Shown here piece after piece: positions 1 to 11,714 of a stretch of 64,000 nt of DNA. Under the pieces are notes generated by a model that saw only the letters and a list, made by a program, of their open reading frames with translations, did no database searches and had not been told where the DNA came from. Numbering within the stretch: position 1 is the first letter of the stretch; each line of letters opens with the position of its first letter. Both the position numbers and the translations under genes were made by a program. The DNA comes from Paraphysomonas bandaiensis (Eukaryota; Chrysophyceae): positions 49,207 to 113,206 of the forward strand of contig CBFFRP010000409.1 of the NCBI GenBank assembly GCA_965644295.1. The letters are read 5' to 3'.

Positions 1-42
1 ACCGATTAGAGACCCAAAGTGCGATTTTATGAGTATTGATAC

Positions 43-311
43 CTTCTAGCTGAATTTCGGAAAGGAGCCCACACCCACTTGCCTTTCATTGCATTCTGAC
101 GCTTATCCTTGAACAAGGGCCCCTGATTGGTCTGTACAGCGGGGGCGATGCCGTCCTCTCCCACTAGTGCAAACAGCTCTCTGCTCATTCCTTTCGGTTT
201 GCTTTTAATCTTCGATGAGCTTTTTGGTTTCTCACCAAGTATTCTCGCAGCATCGTCCTGGCTACTAGAGGCATGTTTGTTCATGCCCAGTATATCCGCA
301 ACGTCTCCCAT
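43..311 (-). CDS. DMAP1: DMAP1/SWC4-like protein, first exon (partial)
   Basis: DMAP1/SWC4 is a shared subunit of the NuA4 acetyltransferase and SWR1/SRCAP chromatin-remodelling complexes. The exon encodes about 90 residues. They open with MGDVADILGM, matching the family start (M-DV-DILGL), followed by the conserved block KPKGMSRELFAL and then WVWAPFRNSARR, which matches the family W-W-PFTN-ARKD motif. The ATG at 309-311 is chosen because the upstream in-frame extension has no ATG. A GT donor at 42-41 follows NSAR, and an in-frame stop lies just inside the putative intron. The rest of the gene, including the SANT-like domain, lies to the left of the window. The assignment rests on about 40 aligned residues recalled from the family. 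Confidence 0.75.
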
Positions 312-1576
312 GATATTAATCTGATCCCTCACCTCAATCAAAACAAATAAAAATAAAAGATGATCACTTCCAATTCGCAGTGATAGAGGAGTAATCTGAA
401 TGCACGGGTTTCTATCAACTTAAGTTGCTATCATGAAGTGTGTATGCATGTGCATATTATGGTATTTAATTTAATGCAAAGCACGGCATTTTATCTCGAT
501 ATCATAAAATCAAACTTTTCCTACAATAAACTGCATTTTTATAACTTTAAACTAGAAACTGTGTATTTTTGGACAGCAAAATCAGCAGCACAACATACAT
601 AAGTATACCGTATACACAGCACTGTAGTGCAGGGGGGTCTCTACACATGCATGGACTTGGCCTCATATCATGTGCATGATCTTTATGTAACACGCTGCTA
701 CATAATGCGAAACAAATTCAATGATTAGCCCTTCCCGTCTCAGGGAAAGTCGCTAGAGATCATCTATCAGCGTGGGTCAACTCTATATACTGATAATCAG
801 TAGGAGGCGTCACTTAAAGAAGTGGCAACAGATGGAGACCCTTCCTTCACATGTAAGTTATGAGTTGTACGTGAGCTCTGCGCAGAGAGCTATATGAAGG
901 GACTGTTGAATAAGAGGATGATACCGTACGCTCTCTTTAGGGAAGGACAATTCTGCTTCATTGTATATTGATGAGAACACATTCAGTAATTTTAATAGTG
1001 CTGAACTTGTTGTATAATTCAGTCATATCTCTTTTGTGAATACCGTATTAGTCTACTTATATCTACACTATCTACATGACTACAAAAAATAACATAACAT
1101 CCATACATTACTGCACTCCTTGTACTATTAAGTACTATTTTTGACTTTACCATCGCTGTCCATAAAATCGCGGTAATATAGTTGTCCCTACTAAATTTAA
1201 CCGACGTTCCAACTAAACAAGAAATTGTCATTTGTTCCTACGAATTTTGCTGACATCCCTATATTATTAAACACGGCAGCAAATGTTTCAGACATTCCTA
1301 CTAAGTTAAGAAGTTTCGATTCTACTAAGTTGAACAACTACGGCTCAACTAATTTACTAGGTACATCTGCAAAATATAGTAGGAAGTAATGGCACTTTGT
1401 AGTTTAGTAGGAACGTAGGAACACATGGAGAATTTAGTAGCTTTAAAAAACACCGCATAAACAAATCGTGAACAACTCAAAGGAGAAGTAAATATCTACA
1501 AAAAATTCTTCGAATTAATTAAAGTAAAAAATCGTCCACACAAAGTTTATGTAATGAGCACATTAAAGATAATGAC
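312..1576. other. AT-rich intergenic region with a degenerate repeated motif
   Basis: No gene is supported here. A near-palindrome GTATACCGTATAC at 603-615 lies about 290 bp upstream of the DMAP1-like start. From about 1180 to 1440 a motif resembling CCTACTAARTTNAA recurs irregularly on both strands (for example near 1187, 1300, 1322 and 1375), suggesting decayed repeats. Confidence 0.4.
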
Positions 1577-4500
1577 TTAATTCACACGACACTCTTCGAA
1601 TGGAACCCCTGCCTGTGAAAAAAGCTTACTCCAAGCTTTTTGCCAGACACTCATCTTATCGTTCGTACTCTTCACTTCAGTTACAAATATACAATCACGT
1701 GTCCACGGATATTGAGTGCTGTGTAGGCCCATTTGAGATGATAGATTATTACCCAGAGAATCGGCGACAGATGGCTCATATCGGTCAACGCAGAACATTA
1801 AATCTGGCATTCCCCTGTAATAACATACCGGATCACGAACCATTTCCTCTAGGATGGTACTCAGTCTACTCCCACCCAAACAACACGCCACCGATACGAT
1901 AAACTTCTTTTCTGTCCTTTCCCAGTTAATCCCGAAACACCTTTTCCCATAGCATTGGTCATACTTTTCAGATAGTTGTCTCCTAATAGTTCCGACGTCG
2001 GAGCACTTTAAAGCGTTAAGTATGGCGCATATTTTACCCCTTCGCCTTTGAAAGAAACTTTCATTTTGAACCAAGGGACTGTTAGGACCCTGGCAGTGTC
2101 TACCAGGAAGTAGGTCGATAGGACGGTCAAGAAACTCCCTTATCATTCCAAACGAAAGGGTAGAGTCATACATCGCATCCCATAGCACAAGCGACATTAG
2201 TACCAACCATATAGAGCCCTCACAGTAAGACCCTAGCCAGGTCAGATGATTACCAGGAAGCGTTACTGTCCCATGCACCCAAGCACCCGGGCCTTTACAT
2301 GTCTCCAACACATTTTGTACAAATGTATCAACACAACCTCTTGTAGGATCATTGTCGATTACAAACTTCGCCTCATCGTATAGGTGTAGCTCAACTCCTT
2401 CGCATCCGTTGCCACCAATAACAGACAAATATCGACATAATGCAAACTTTTCAACAATCATGCCACAATCGCGGTTGTTAAAATATGCCACACGCGTGGC
2501 ATTGGCCGAAATATCATCCAAGTGACTTGTTAGGTCACGACGGACATTTATTATTCCGCTTTCCTGACTATCAACCCTCTCGTATATCAAACGCTTTCTC
2601 CGCTTAAACGGCTGATTATCACCTGCACTTGTCACTGGACGTTGACGAGTACCACGAATCAATCTACCGCGAAACCAGCGAATCTGGTGTGCCAAAGGCG
2701 GAACATATCGTTTCGGAGGAGTTCTATCAGGGTCAGCACTTTGATCTAGAACATACTTTCTATTTCGACGCCTTCGCCCTCTAGAGTCATTTCCACGATA
2801 CATAGATGCCAGCTTTTCGATTTCTTCTGCATCGGCGGCATTTGTACCTCCCAACTGCCCACAAGACTCAAGCGCGGCGGAAAGTGCATGGAAAATTTCA
2901 TCTCTTGGTGCTTGTAGGTGCCGTAAACAGACAAGTAGGCGGATATGGCACTTGCCACGTACACTGGAAAGGATATCGTCCACAATTTCTAAACCATTGA
3001 ATAGTTTTCGACTTTTATCACCATTCAATAAATAACGCATAATTCGAATTGAAATATTGTAGTCATCTCGCCAACCACTGCAAGCGGTAAAGCGCTTCTT
3101 TTTCCACTGAGCTCTTCGTTCAAAATAATTTAGAAATTCAAACAGCCCACATAAAATTGGCCAGAGGGGAAGGACATGATACAATCTTGCCGACACAAAT
3201 TCAGTAGAGAGAGATGCATAGTCATCATTAGACCCCCACGTAGTAGCTATTCCGGTGAAGGATACTGTCTCGTCGCTGCTCTCTCGCCACCCTTGCAAAA
3301 CCATATCCAGCATGAGCTCAACATTACAGTCTATATCACTGTACACAGGTGGCTCATCGTCATCCTCCCCATTCACCAAAGCATCCCATTGACTACTGAT
3401 TCTACTTCTATGGTTTTCGTTTGACTCCTTCACGAGAGACTTCACTATATCACGCCATATCATAGCATCCCGGTAAGCACAGATATGTCTCACATTCGTG
3501 TACAGACTGTCGAATGGTATATTCCGCACAGGCACTTCAAATGAAGTAAGAACATATGATGCACTATAACACACGCAATAGTTCATTACAAATACGTCGA
3601 TAACATATAATACACGATCGTTCAAATGTTGAAACTGTACATGCTGGTCAGAGTCATCCTGAAATTTTGGTGAGCTGTCACAAAAGCATTGCGAAGTACG
3701 ATATATATTTTCCAGCATGTAGTCACATATTGCGTTCAGTGTAAGATTATCAGGGGTAGTGGAATCTGAGTACGGCACGCAGAGATAATAAACAATATAC
3801 ACTAGCGCCCATTTAACAAGGCATGATCTACACTTCCGTAACGACAGCACTACGTCTTGTATATCCACACAAATCCTGGAAAAGTTACACACATAACGCT
3901 GACTGAGCGTCATTTTCCCATGAAATACAGTGGTAAATAAACCCTCCAGCTCTGGGCCGTATGGTGAATGGAGTAGTGTTACAATATTCTTCACAGCAGT
4001 AAGTACACGCAGCACAATTGGAAATTCGTCACACAATAGCTTAGAATTACTGCGGGTCACTGGTGATTCATCCGAGCATGGAACAATCGCGGCTGGTGGT
4101 ATAGATACACGATTTAATGAAGTACTAAGTCTTCGTTCTTCGCTTGAAAATAATTTATCTAGAATAGAACGCACACTATCGGCAGTTTGAACCAGTTCTG
4201 AAGCGACATAATGCCAAACCACACCTCCCCTATCTCTCCACTTCTTACAATGTTGAGAATTCGGTGATATCAATAGACTACCAATCTGACACTGTTTAAT
4301 CAACTGTGACGACCTCGAATAGACGTATATGTCAGCATCACAGTGTATCTCTCGCCTGCACCATATGCGGCGCTGTGAGCTCATCCAATACTTGTGTCCT
4401 ATGGGATACTTGCAACACAGCTTTGGAGAATAGTCCCTCAGAGCTCTCCATAACTCTCTGCCTCTTTCATTCCATCGTGATTCAGCGATATAATTGGACT

Positions 4501-4645
4501 GTATAGCGATGTGTAAGTTATGAGTGTTGATGCGATGTACGGACTCATAAGCACTGAACGATAACTGATTAGTCAGATGAATAAGAGAGAGATTATCGTC
4601 AGTTAAAACACCATCAAACTCACAGTATATCACTGGTTTACTCAT
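1577..4645 (-). CDS. FAN1: FAN1-type VRR-NUC nuclease with an N-terminal HAD-like domain
   Basis: FAN1 is a structure-specific 5' flap endo/exonuclease that processes interstrand crosslinks and branched DNA in the nucleus. This 1022-aa uninterrupted ORF has a C-terminal VRR-NUC domain. RGMPDL (D948) and FVTEVKS (E990, K992) supply the PD-(D/E)XK residues, followed by the helix with WQKAW. Upstream, CEGSIW, SLVLWD, RPIDLL and CCLGG at about 805-930 match the FAN1-specific region. No UBZ finger was seen. Instead residues 1-165 look like a HAD phosphatase fold: YCEFDGVLTD, a motif II-like IAIQSN, and GSLLISPNSQHCKKWRDRGG in place of motif IV. The usual nucleophile Asp is Glu and the motif IV acidic pair is Ser-Pro, so this part is probably inactive. 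FAN1 identity is firm at the C-terminus; the HAD call is an inference. Confidence 0.83.
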   Translation of the reverse strand: MSKPVIYCEFDGVLTDDNLSLIHLTNQLSFSAYESVHRINTHNLHIAIQSNYIAESRWNERGRELWRALRDYSPKLCCKYPIGHKYWMSSQRRIWCRREIHCDADIYVYSRSSQLIKQCQIGSLLISPNSQHCKKWRDRGGVVWHYVASELVQTADSVRSILDKLFSSEERRLSTSLNRVSIPPAAIVPCSDESPVTRSNSKLLCDEFPIVLRVLTAVKNIVTLLHSPYGPELEGLFTTVFHGKMTLSQRYVCNFSRICVDIQDVVLSLRKCRSCLVKWALVYIVYYLCVPYSDSTTPDNLTLNAICDYMLENIYRTSQCFCDSSPKFQDDSDQHVQFQHLNDRVLYVIDVFVMNYCVCYSASYVLTSFEVPVRNIPFDSLYTNVRHICAYRDAMIWRDIVKSLVKESNENHRSRISSQWDALVNGEDDDEPPVYSDIDCNVELMLDMVLQGWRESSDETVSFTGIATTWGSNDDYASLSTEFVSARLYHVLPLWPILCGLFEFLNYFERRAQWKKKRFTACSGWRDDYNISIRIMRYLLNGDKSRKLFNGLEIVDDILSSVRGKCHIRLLVCLRHLQAPRDEIFHALSAALESCGQLGGTNAADAEEIEKLASMYRGNDSRGRRRRNRKYVLDQSADPDRTPPKRYVPPLAHQIRWFRGRLIRGTRQRPVTSAGDNQPFKRRKRLIYERVDSQESGIINVRRDLTSHLDDISANATRVAYFNNRDCGMIVEKFALCRYLSVIGGNGCEGVELHLYDEAKFVIDNDPTRGCVDTFVQNVLETCKGPGAWVHGTVTLPGNHLTWLGSYCEGSIWLVLMSLVLWDAMYDSTLSFGMIREFLDRPIDLLPGRHCQGPNSPLVQNESFFQRRRGKICAILNALKCSDVGTIRRQLSEKYDQCYGKRCFGINWERTEKKFIVSVACCLGGSRLSTILEEMVRDPVCYYRGMPDLMFCVDRYEPSVADSLGNNLSSQMGLHSTQYPWTRDCIFVTEVKSTNDKMSVWQKAWSKLFSQAGVPFEECRVN

Positions 4646-5150
4646 ATGGGATATAGTGATTACATCAGTGATTGTGAATGATGTGACTGATGTTTAATGC
4701 CACCTGACTATACATGTATGTATGCTATGAGACCCTTCTATGTACTCTCGTCATGATGAGGTGGACTAATAGTTGGGATATTTACAGGAATATCCCTGGT
4801 TTCCGGAATGAAAACCAGTTTTCCTGTACTATTCAAACTCCTTTGTAGGAGTACCAGCACTGCTGTGCTATATATACAGATAGGTGTTGGGATCTTGAGG
4901 CACGGAGGAGTGATTCAATGTGCATGGAATAGAGGCCGAGTGATTCACCCTGTTACAATATATCTCCCACCAGACTCGTCTATACTTGTACGACTAGTTC
5001 ATTTGCAATGCATCACGTTCTCAGCTTCTTACAGCAGGCCTCTGCACATAATGTAACCTTGACGCACACTCTTTTGTCGTTTTAATCCTTATTTTGCTTT
5101 ATTTTCAGGCGAATTCATCTTCGAATACGGAACAAAAGAGGTAACGTGTA
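4646..5150. other. Intergenic, divergent promoter region
   Basis: This is the interval between the divergently transcribed FAN1-like gene and the gene starting at 5151. No coding potential or clear regulatory site is seen beyond AT-rich stretches. Confidence 0.4.
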
Positions 5151-6349
5151 ATGGCGAGATGTTTATTCTCTGAAAGTATTGTTTGTAGAGTTCAACTTGC
5201 GGTACAAGTTCGACAGCGAATGAACCGAGCGGATAACGTTCAGAAGCAATCGGAACAGTCTTGCTGTGATTTGTATGCACATTGGTTTGTTTCATTGTTA
5301 GCGTTATGCGAGAGTGCTGCCCGACTAACTGTACACTCTGCTATTGTGGGGGTTGTACTTATTCTCTACTATGTTATATACTGTCTGTCGTGTGGTAAAG
5401 TAAGTGTGAGTAACGTGATGGCCCATCAAATGAGTCGATGCAGTTTGTATTCCGGCCTGTTATTTGCAATGCTAGGGAATATATGTACGTTTTATCATAT
5501 TGTAAATGCAATTCTAAAGTGTGATTTTATGAAGTGGTACCTTGGAACCCAGTTCTCTATGTTTTTCACCAATCAGGAACACTCTCAAGGTACACATACA
5601 CTGTTCTAGTTTCTTTTTAGGCGTGTATTTGTTATGATATGAAGTACGTTTACATAGTGTATATCAATTGGTTTTGGATATATATAGATATCTTATAATT
5701 CGACCTCAGGCCAAACGTTCCGGGCTCTTTGCTCCACCTTCAGGATATTCCCTCTGCACTAGACATAGACTGTTGGAGCTGTTGCATCTGTTGCGGGTGC
5801 CGCAAAGGCCATTGCGTCTGCTGTGGTCAGCCTGCAGAGTCGAGCCTTCCGCCTTATAAGCTGGCGCAAGTATGTATATGTTCACTTATACTAATTGTAT
5901 CTTTTTACCGCACCTCTTTCACGTACACAGATCTCGCTACTAAGTGTGGGGTTTTGCTCGGGGTGTGGCTGGTATCAGTGTGTCGGAGGGGATTCCTTCC
6001 ACCGCAAACTAGGTCTGTTTAAATTTGTCTTTTCCGAAATGCCTAAGTATGAATGATTTTAGACAAGGCATTTAGTGAGGTTGATGTTGAAAATGCTGAG
6101 GCTACTCGAGCATTCTACCAGCAGGTAGCTATCTATATACACATGACATGATATAATACGATTCTATTGTACATGAATTTTACTTGTTTGGAATAGAACT
6201 ACAACTGTACATCCTTCGATGAGCTATTTCGGAGAGATGTATGTGGTGAAGTGGTCGCCCCAGTAGCACAGCAGAGAGATATGCACTACCCCGTAGTAGT
6301 GCAAGCGCAACCAGTGCAAGGAACCACTGTTGGTGTGAACTACAAGTAA
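5151..6349 (+). CDS. Unrecognised cysteine-rich membrane protein (multi-exon)
   Basis: The family is not recognised. The first exon starts at ATG 5151 and encodes a hydrophobic segment (VGVVLILYYVIYCLS). It probably ends at the donor AAA|GTAAGT (5399/5400) after SCGK. A phase-0 acceptor at about 5741 opens a cysteine-rich exon ending at 5869, with CWSCCICCGCRKGHCVCCG, which resembles membrane-anchored or palmitoylated Cys clusters. Further exons run after the acceptor before ATCTCG (second hydrophobic/Cys stretch), after ATTTTAG (EVDVENAEATRAFYQQ), and to the C-terminal exon ending GTTVGVNYK and TAA at 6347-6349. Frames join across the last three introns without conflict. The 5400-5741 interval is long for this genome and may hide another exon encoding a further hydrophobic segment. 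Gene model uncertain; function unknown. Confidence 0.5.
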
Positions 6350-7757
6350 TAACTGAATTGCGGAATTGCCCTACTTGATATTGGGCTACTGCAAGCATGA
6401 AATATAAAGTATATAATGCGTAGTAGCGTCAATGTATAGTTATTGCCGAATATACAACATATACTATGTATCAGGATCAGGAACAACTGTACAGCGTTGA
6501 GATATACAATGTGCACAGCTGCGAGTTTTCGATGCAATATTCAAGTGACTTAGGAAGCATTAGTACACGATTGCAATTAACTACAAGTTCGTAATACTAT
6601 TTTCAATTATTTCAATGGTATTGTTGATCGCTTTGAAAAACTATGGCACTATTTTGGCTACAGTATCGATATACATTTTTAAGACTAGAAAGAGATATCA
6701 CAAATTAACAGTGGATGTACTTCTCCTAAAATATACTCCAAAATAATATTTTAAGAAGTGCTTACTATAGTAGTAACAGGAAAGTAGGTATCTTTGTCAA
6801 AATCTGGGGCCGTGAAAATTTGTAAAAGAGGATGATTGTAAACACCTTATTATTTTGTAGCGGTTGTGCTTCTACACTTCTACATGAAGGAGTTAGGATG
6901 GAGAGTATATCTTCTGTATTCTATTTGGAATGCAATCAATTGCTAAATATATTTGAGAACTATGCATTAGTATGACCGTATGACCTTATCACGGCTGGCC
7001 ATCTATGACGCATTTCAATTGTGAGTTCGGCCTCTCGTTGATTTTATAAAACAGTAGCAAACGCTCTAATAAAAGTATGCTTATTACAGGAGACACTACA
7101 TCTCCATCCATCCTTACATTTCTATTTCAAGCTATTTATTCTTGTTTCGGAGGATGCCTCAATCTCATCTAATAGTGTTTATAGAGTTTAAACAATATGC
7201 AGCTAATCAACTTCTTCTGTTTATGTTACTGTACACATGATGCCATATTAGAACAAGAAGATAGCCAATGAGTACATATCTATCGTGCGCACCTCACAGT
7301 TTTACTGTCCTAGATACCATACCTGTTAGAGATAGATCTACCTATAGATATCTAGATATATAGATAGCTATGCATGGATGCAGATGTCCACATATAGGTA
7401 TATATATACGGTATACCGTGTATACTGTATGTGTTCATGCTATCAACCAAACCTTCCAGAGCTTTGATTGGACATAAAGTGTACAAAAAGAACCTACTCT
7501 GCTGATGATGATGGTGAATAAAGTGTCAGCATGGATATTCACGATCCCTCTCCGCACCCTCGGCCTGACTGCATATGCAAAGCACCCTTCACACTTCCAT
7601 CTTAGAACTTCGATCATCCATGACGGCATAGCAATGATTCATACCTACACTATCACTGTATAGACCTACTTCACTTCACTGTATCTTCACTTCACTTCAC
7701 TGTATTGACTTCGTATATTATCTTCTTGTTCTGTATGCGTTAACACCGTAAGCTAAC
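6350..7757. other. Intergenic region
   Basis: No gene is supported. TATACGGTATACCGTGTAT (7406-7424) is a palindrome-rich element about 340 bp upstream of the transporter start. CTTCACTTCACTGTAT-type direct repeats occur at about 7668-7706. Elsewhere there are ATAT/GATA simple stretches (7320-7375). Confidence 0.4.
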
Positions 7758-9633
7758 ATGAGTGAAGTAAGTGATATTACGAGTGAAGTAAGTGATATTA
7801 CGGATATCGGGGACGGAGTGGACCGGCAATGGATTAACGGTAAACCTCATAGTATAACAACAGCCGTAACATCATGAGATACTGTTATAGTATCACAAGT
7901 GAAATCCATTGAAGATATGTTGACAATCCTCTCACTCACACGTCTTTATTACTGTTTAATGGCTATCTGTTCGATGATATTCTTCTCTAGCGGGGTAGAG
8001 ATGTCTATAGGAGTATTCGCATCAGCGGGATGGGTGAATGAGATGAATTACGATCAGTTGTTTCTCTTCTCTGGTGTTCTGTTAATCGGACAGTTCTTTG
8101 GGACATATGTGTTCGGTTTATTGGCAGGTCAGTTGATGTGATATGCACGTATGACTCTTGTGGCGTGTGAGATGACTGGACATCCACATACTTATAACGA
8201 TGTGGGTATTCATGAATTAAATATTTATTTGTGTGCTCAGATTATTTCGGACGAAGGAAAACAATCATTGCAAGTAAGCAGCAACCTTGTCTCTGTTGCT
8301 CCTGTTTGACGTCTCACACAGGTAGTTTTGTGATTGCATGCAGCAGTGTATTGGCCGCATTTACAGAGAGCCACTGGCCTCTTTTGGCCCTTAGAGCGGT
8401 AACAGGATTCGGTTTTGGCGGGCTAACCGTTGCATTCGATCTAGTTGCGGAATATGTACCCGGAAGCTATCGAGGACGATTCTTGGTTCTCTTGAAAGGA
8501 TTCTGGGCCTTGGGCATACTCACGACTCCTGTAGTATTCGTGATGTGCAAGCCCTTCCTTGGATATAGAGTGGTTGTTCTTATCTGCGCCGCGCCTGCTT
8601 GTATATCTACTGTTTTGTCAGCATGTTTCTTGCCAGAAAGTGCTCGTTGGCTCTTAGTAATGGGAAAGCCGCATCTGGCTGAGGATGCTCTACGGTACTG
8701 TGGAAGTAGAGATGTATCTCTCTATAAACTTCAACCTCATAGTGCTCCACAAACGTCAGCATTCAGCTTTCTCAACGCTGATAACAAAGGGTTGATTATG
8801 CCGTTATGTGTGTTATGGACATGCTTTGGTTTCGTTTCGTCTGGTGTAGTGGTACACCTTTGCACCGGTCTGATGCACAATGAATCTAGTTCTAATTCCA
8901 CACTGAACCCTTCTGCCTACGAGCTCTTACTGCGTGGCTCGATAGCTGAACTCGTCGGTATCGTAGTGGCGATCTTAATGGTTGATTCATGTGGTCGTGT
9001 ATCATCTCAGGTATCATCTGATATTTGACGTGCCCTCAGTTTGACAGAAACATGTAGGTATCTTTGTTTGCGGGTAGTGGTGTGGCTGCTTTCTGTCTTG
9101 GTCTCGGCATTCCCTCTTTGACGGAGAGTATACTAGTTGTAATTCTTCTTGCCACTCTTTCAGGAGGGACTGCGGTGTCGTGGACTGCTACGGCTGAACT
9201 CTTTCCTACTTCTTGTCGAGCTACGGGACACGCATTCGTGCACAGCTTCTCCATATTGGGTAGCTTACTTGGACTCATGCTATATGCGGCTACTACTACC
9301 CGGTCCTTGTTTATATGCTCTGTGCTCTCGCTAGCTGGCTGCTTGGCCGCAGTTTTTGCCCTGTTTCCACCTGAAACTTACGGTAGTAACCCTTGAGAAT
9401 TACGTAATGTAACTAATTTTTTTGTAGGGAACACGTTGGACGCGGTAAATATATGGCAATGCGTGATGTTTTGAAGTGTTTAATATTGATTCATATAGGT
9501 TGGTTCTCAGAAAGTAAATGTTAAGCCTAAAGTTATTACTCCGCGGAAACCTCGTGGAAACGTAGTATTCGATGCTAATGCTCGCTATGAGCAATTCTTT
9601 GCGGATCCTTTCGATGGGAATGATGATGTATAG
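7758..9633 (+). CDS. SV2/SVOP-like major facilitator transporter
   Basis: This is a 12-TM major facilitator of the SV2/SVOP (sugar-porter-like) branch; the substrate is unknown. Seven exons are read: 7758-7839, 7900-8127, 8241-8273, 8322-9010, 9058-9382, 9428-9444 and 9499-9633. All splice phases agree, giving 502 aa. Family marks are the loop 2-3 motif DYFGRRKT, a TM4-region GFGFGGL followed by EYVPGSYRGRF, PESARWLL after TM6, AELFPTSCRATGH after TM10 and PETYGNTLD at the end of TM12. Six hydrophobic segments lie on each side of a central loop of about 60 residues. The N-terminus carries the unit SEVSDIT twice in tandem. The C-terminal tail is basic, then acidic (NVKPKVITPRKPRGN). Exon 6 is only 17 nt, yet restores frame exactly. 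Confidence 0.88.
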
Positions 9634-11292
9634 GAAGGGTCACTATAATTTTATTGGTGCGTGGTATTACTAGTACATGTATAATATAACGTATAACGAT
9701 GTTGAACTTCTTGGTGTAGTACTGAAAAAGTTATTGGTTATATTAAAGTGTAGTCGTTGAAATAAATAATTTAAAGTTGTTAATATTAAATTACTCTGAT
9801 CTCTGATAGCTAGGAGAATGTCCTTGTACCAAATGAACTTCCCATCGTGTGCTGATGCGTTGTACAATGTAGAAAGTTCTTGCAGCATTAGTACTTTAAG
9901 TTGCAACATCCAACATATAGAATGTGTTCTGTTCCAACGGTACGTGTGCTAAGCAACGCAACTATGACAAATTATACGCTGTTAAGGCTCGCTCAACAAA
10001 GTCGGACTCTCACCATTTCGTGGTGTTCTGGGGGATAAGTATTGGAGATATTTCTCCGGGAAACTAACGTTCTTGTAGCCAGCAGATAACTTTTTGTCGG
10101 CTCATAGCTTGTGTAGACGTCACTTTGGGCCCTGACGAATAAACATACATCTGGGTTGTTCACCTTAAGGACTTATAAAATGTCAGGTATATCAACATTC
10201 TTCTTGTTCATTGAGTTTTCTTTGAGTAATAGAGCGGCCGTAATTGCACCTTGGTGCTAGCGGCGACACACAAGCAACTTTCGTAGCGTTATATAATTGG
10301 ATATCATAGTTAAGCACTAGTTAGTTAAATAGTGCTGAAACTAAAACGCCTATTGCTAATAATAAGACATTAACTACTAAAAAATGGTTAACTGAAATAG
10401 TTTTACTGTGTACAAGATCGTGTCTATCTAAGATGTGAAAAATTTAGTATATTGATTGGTAGTAGAGAGTAGAGAGAGCATAAATTTAAGGAATGTCAAT
10501 GAATGGTAAGAGATGGTGATTATAATTTTACTAATTGATTAATGAGGGAGTTGATCGCTTTATAAATACTTAATAGCTATTTTTCCATTCAAATATAAAA
10601 TACAAAATACTGATATTACGATATCGGATGGTAGTTTGATCAGCTTGGGGTGATCATATGAACGAAAAATATCAAGGCTTCCCGAGCACGAAGCAGCAGC
10701 AAAATCGTCATTTTAGACAATACTACAAAACACTTCGAGAAAAGGCTTCCCGAGCAGAGAGTTAACTGAATACAGATTACATATGATTTAGAATAGAATT
10801 GCACATCTTAAATAAATGAACATATATATACATCCACCTGTTTGTCTTAGTTGGGTTTTGGTGGTCTGTCAGTTATGAGGAATCGAGTCACGAAGTATCA
10901 GCTCTAAATAGGAGAGGGAGTGTCAAGTCTATAACTAATTTATATTAACTAATCTATGTAAGCTGTACTCGGCACATACACTGCCAAGCGCATCCTAAGA
11001 GGAGACCTGATCTTGCTATTCCCACTGATGCAACTACTCAGTATGTATTACTCAGGTACTATAATTATAGTCAAAGGGAAAAGAAGATGTGCACGACACC
11101 CCCACAGGATTCTAAGAACACCAAACTACTGATAATGTTATCGCGCAAAAAACAATATTCATACCCAGCTGCGTATTTTACGTTATAAATTTCTTAACAC
11201 ATAGGCACGTAAATTATACTACTGGAGTAACTTGTTTACCATGCCGTCGTATATACACTACCATCATGCTCTCAAGAGATACTATCTATATC
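9634..11292. other. Intergenic region with repeat R1 and a short direct repeat
   Basis: No gene is seen. It contains a copy of the dispersed hairpin repeat (9991-10368, listed separately) and an exact direct repeat AAGGCTTCCCGAGCA at 10674-10688 and 10742-10756. The remainder is AT-rich. Confidence 0.4.
9991..10368 (-). repeat. Dispersed hairpin repeat, copy R1
   Basis: Minus-orientation copy of the family also seen near 34.5, 43.9, 46.3, 61.2 and 62.1 kb. It begins with CAACAAAGTCGGACTCTCAC on the plus strand, includes GTTCACCTTAAGGA and GCACCTTGGTGC, and ends with ACGCCTATTGCTAATAATAAG. The copy is diverged but spans the full family consensus. Confidence 0.75.
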
Positions 11293-11714
11293 TTAACCTC
11301 CGTGGATAACAATCTGGTCGTCGTGGCATATCTCCTGATCAACAAAGAACTCACGAACATTTGTCCTCTGATCTCCTGACAGCTGAATAATCTCTCCGAG
11401 CTCAGCATCATTATTCACAGTTCCATTGCACTGAAAAGTTTTCTTGAGTGCTCTTGTGATCTTCTTGAGGTCAAGATCATCAGGGAGACCTTGAATAGTA
11501 GTGATACACTTCCGTCTAATACGCAGCCATCACACACATACAGTCAGTAGTGATATAAGCCTACCCATTACGCTGTTGAACACGGACGTGAATCTTACTC
11601 CCCTTATCATCTTCCTTATCCGCAAACGGATCTGTGAGCAGATAATTAGATTCCTGCTACAGAATTATGTAACTAATATATACCCGAAGCCTGGGCGAAA
11701 TTCTTGATATCCAT
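11293..11714 (-). CDS. EIF1: Translation initiation factor eIF1 (SUI1)
   Basis: eIF1 acts on the 40S subunit in start-codon selection. Three exons on the minus strand, 11714-11684, 11631-11565 and 11515-11293, join in phase to a 106-aa protein, close to the usual 105-115 aa. Hallmarks are VRVQQRNGRK across the second splice, TTIQGLPDDLDLKKI, FQCNGTV, LGEIIQLSGDQR and the end DDQIVIHGG before TAA (11295-11293). Introns are 52 and 49 nt with GT-AG ends. It is transcribed away from the NMN adenylyltransferase gene that starts 447 bp to its right. The gene is complete; its exons are too short to be seen as single long ORFs. Confidence 0.96.
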
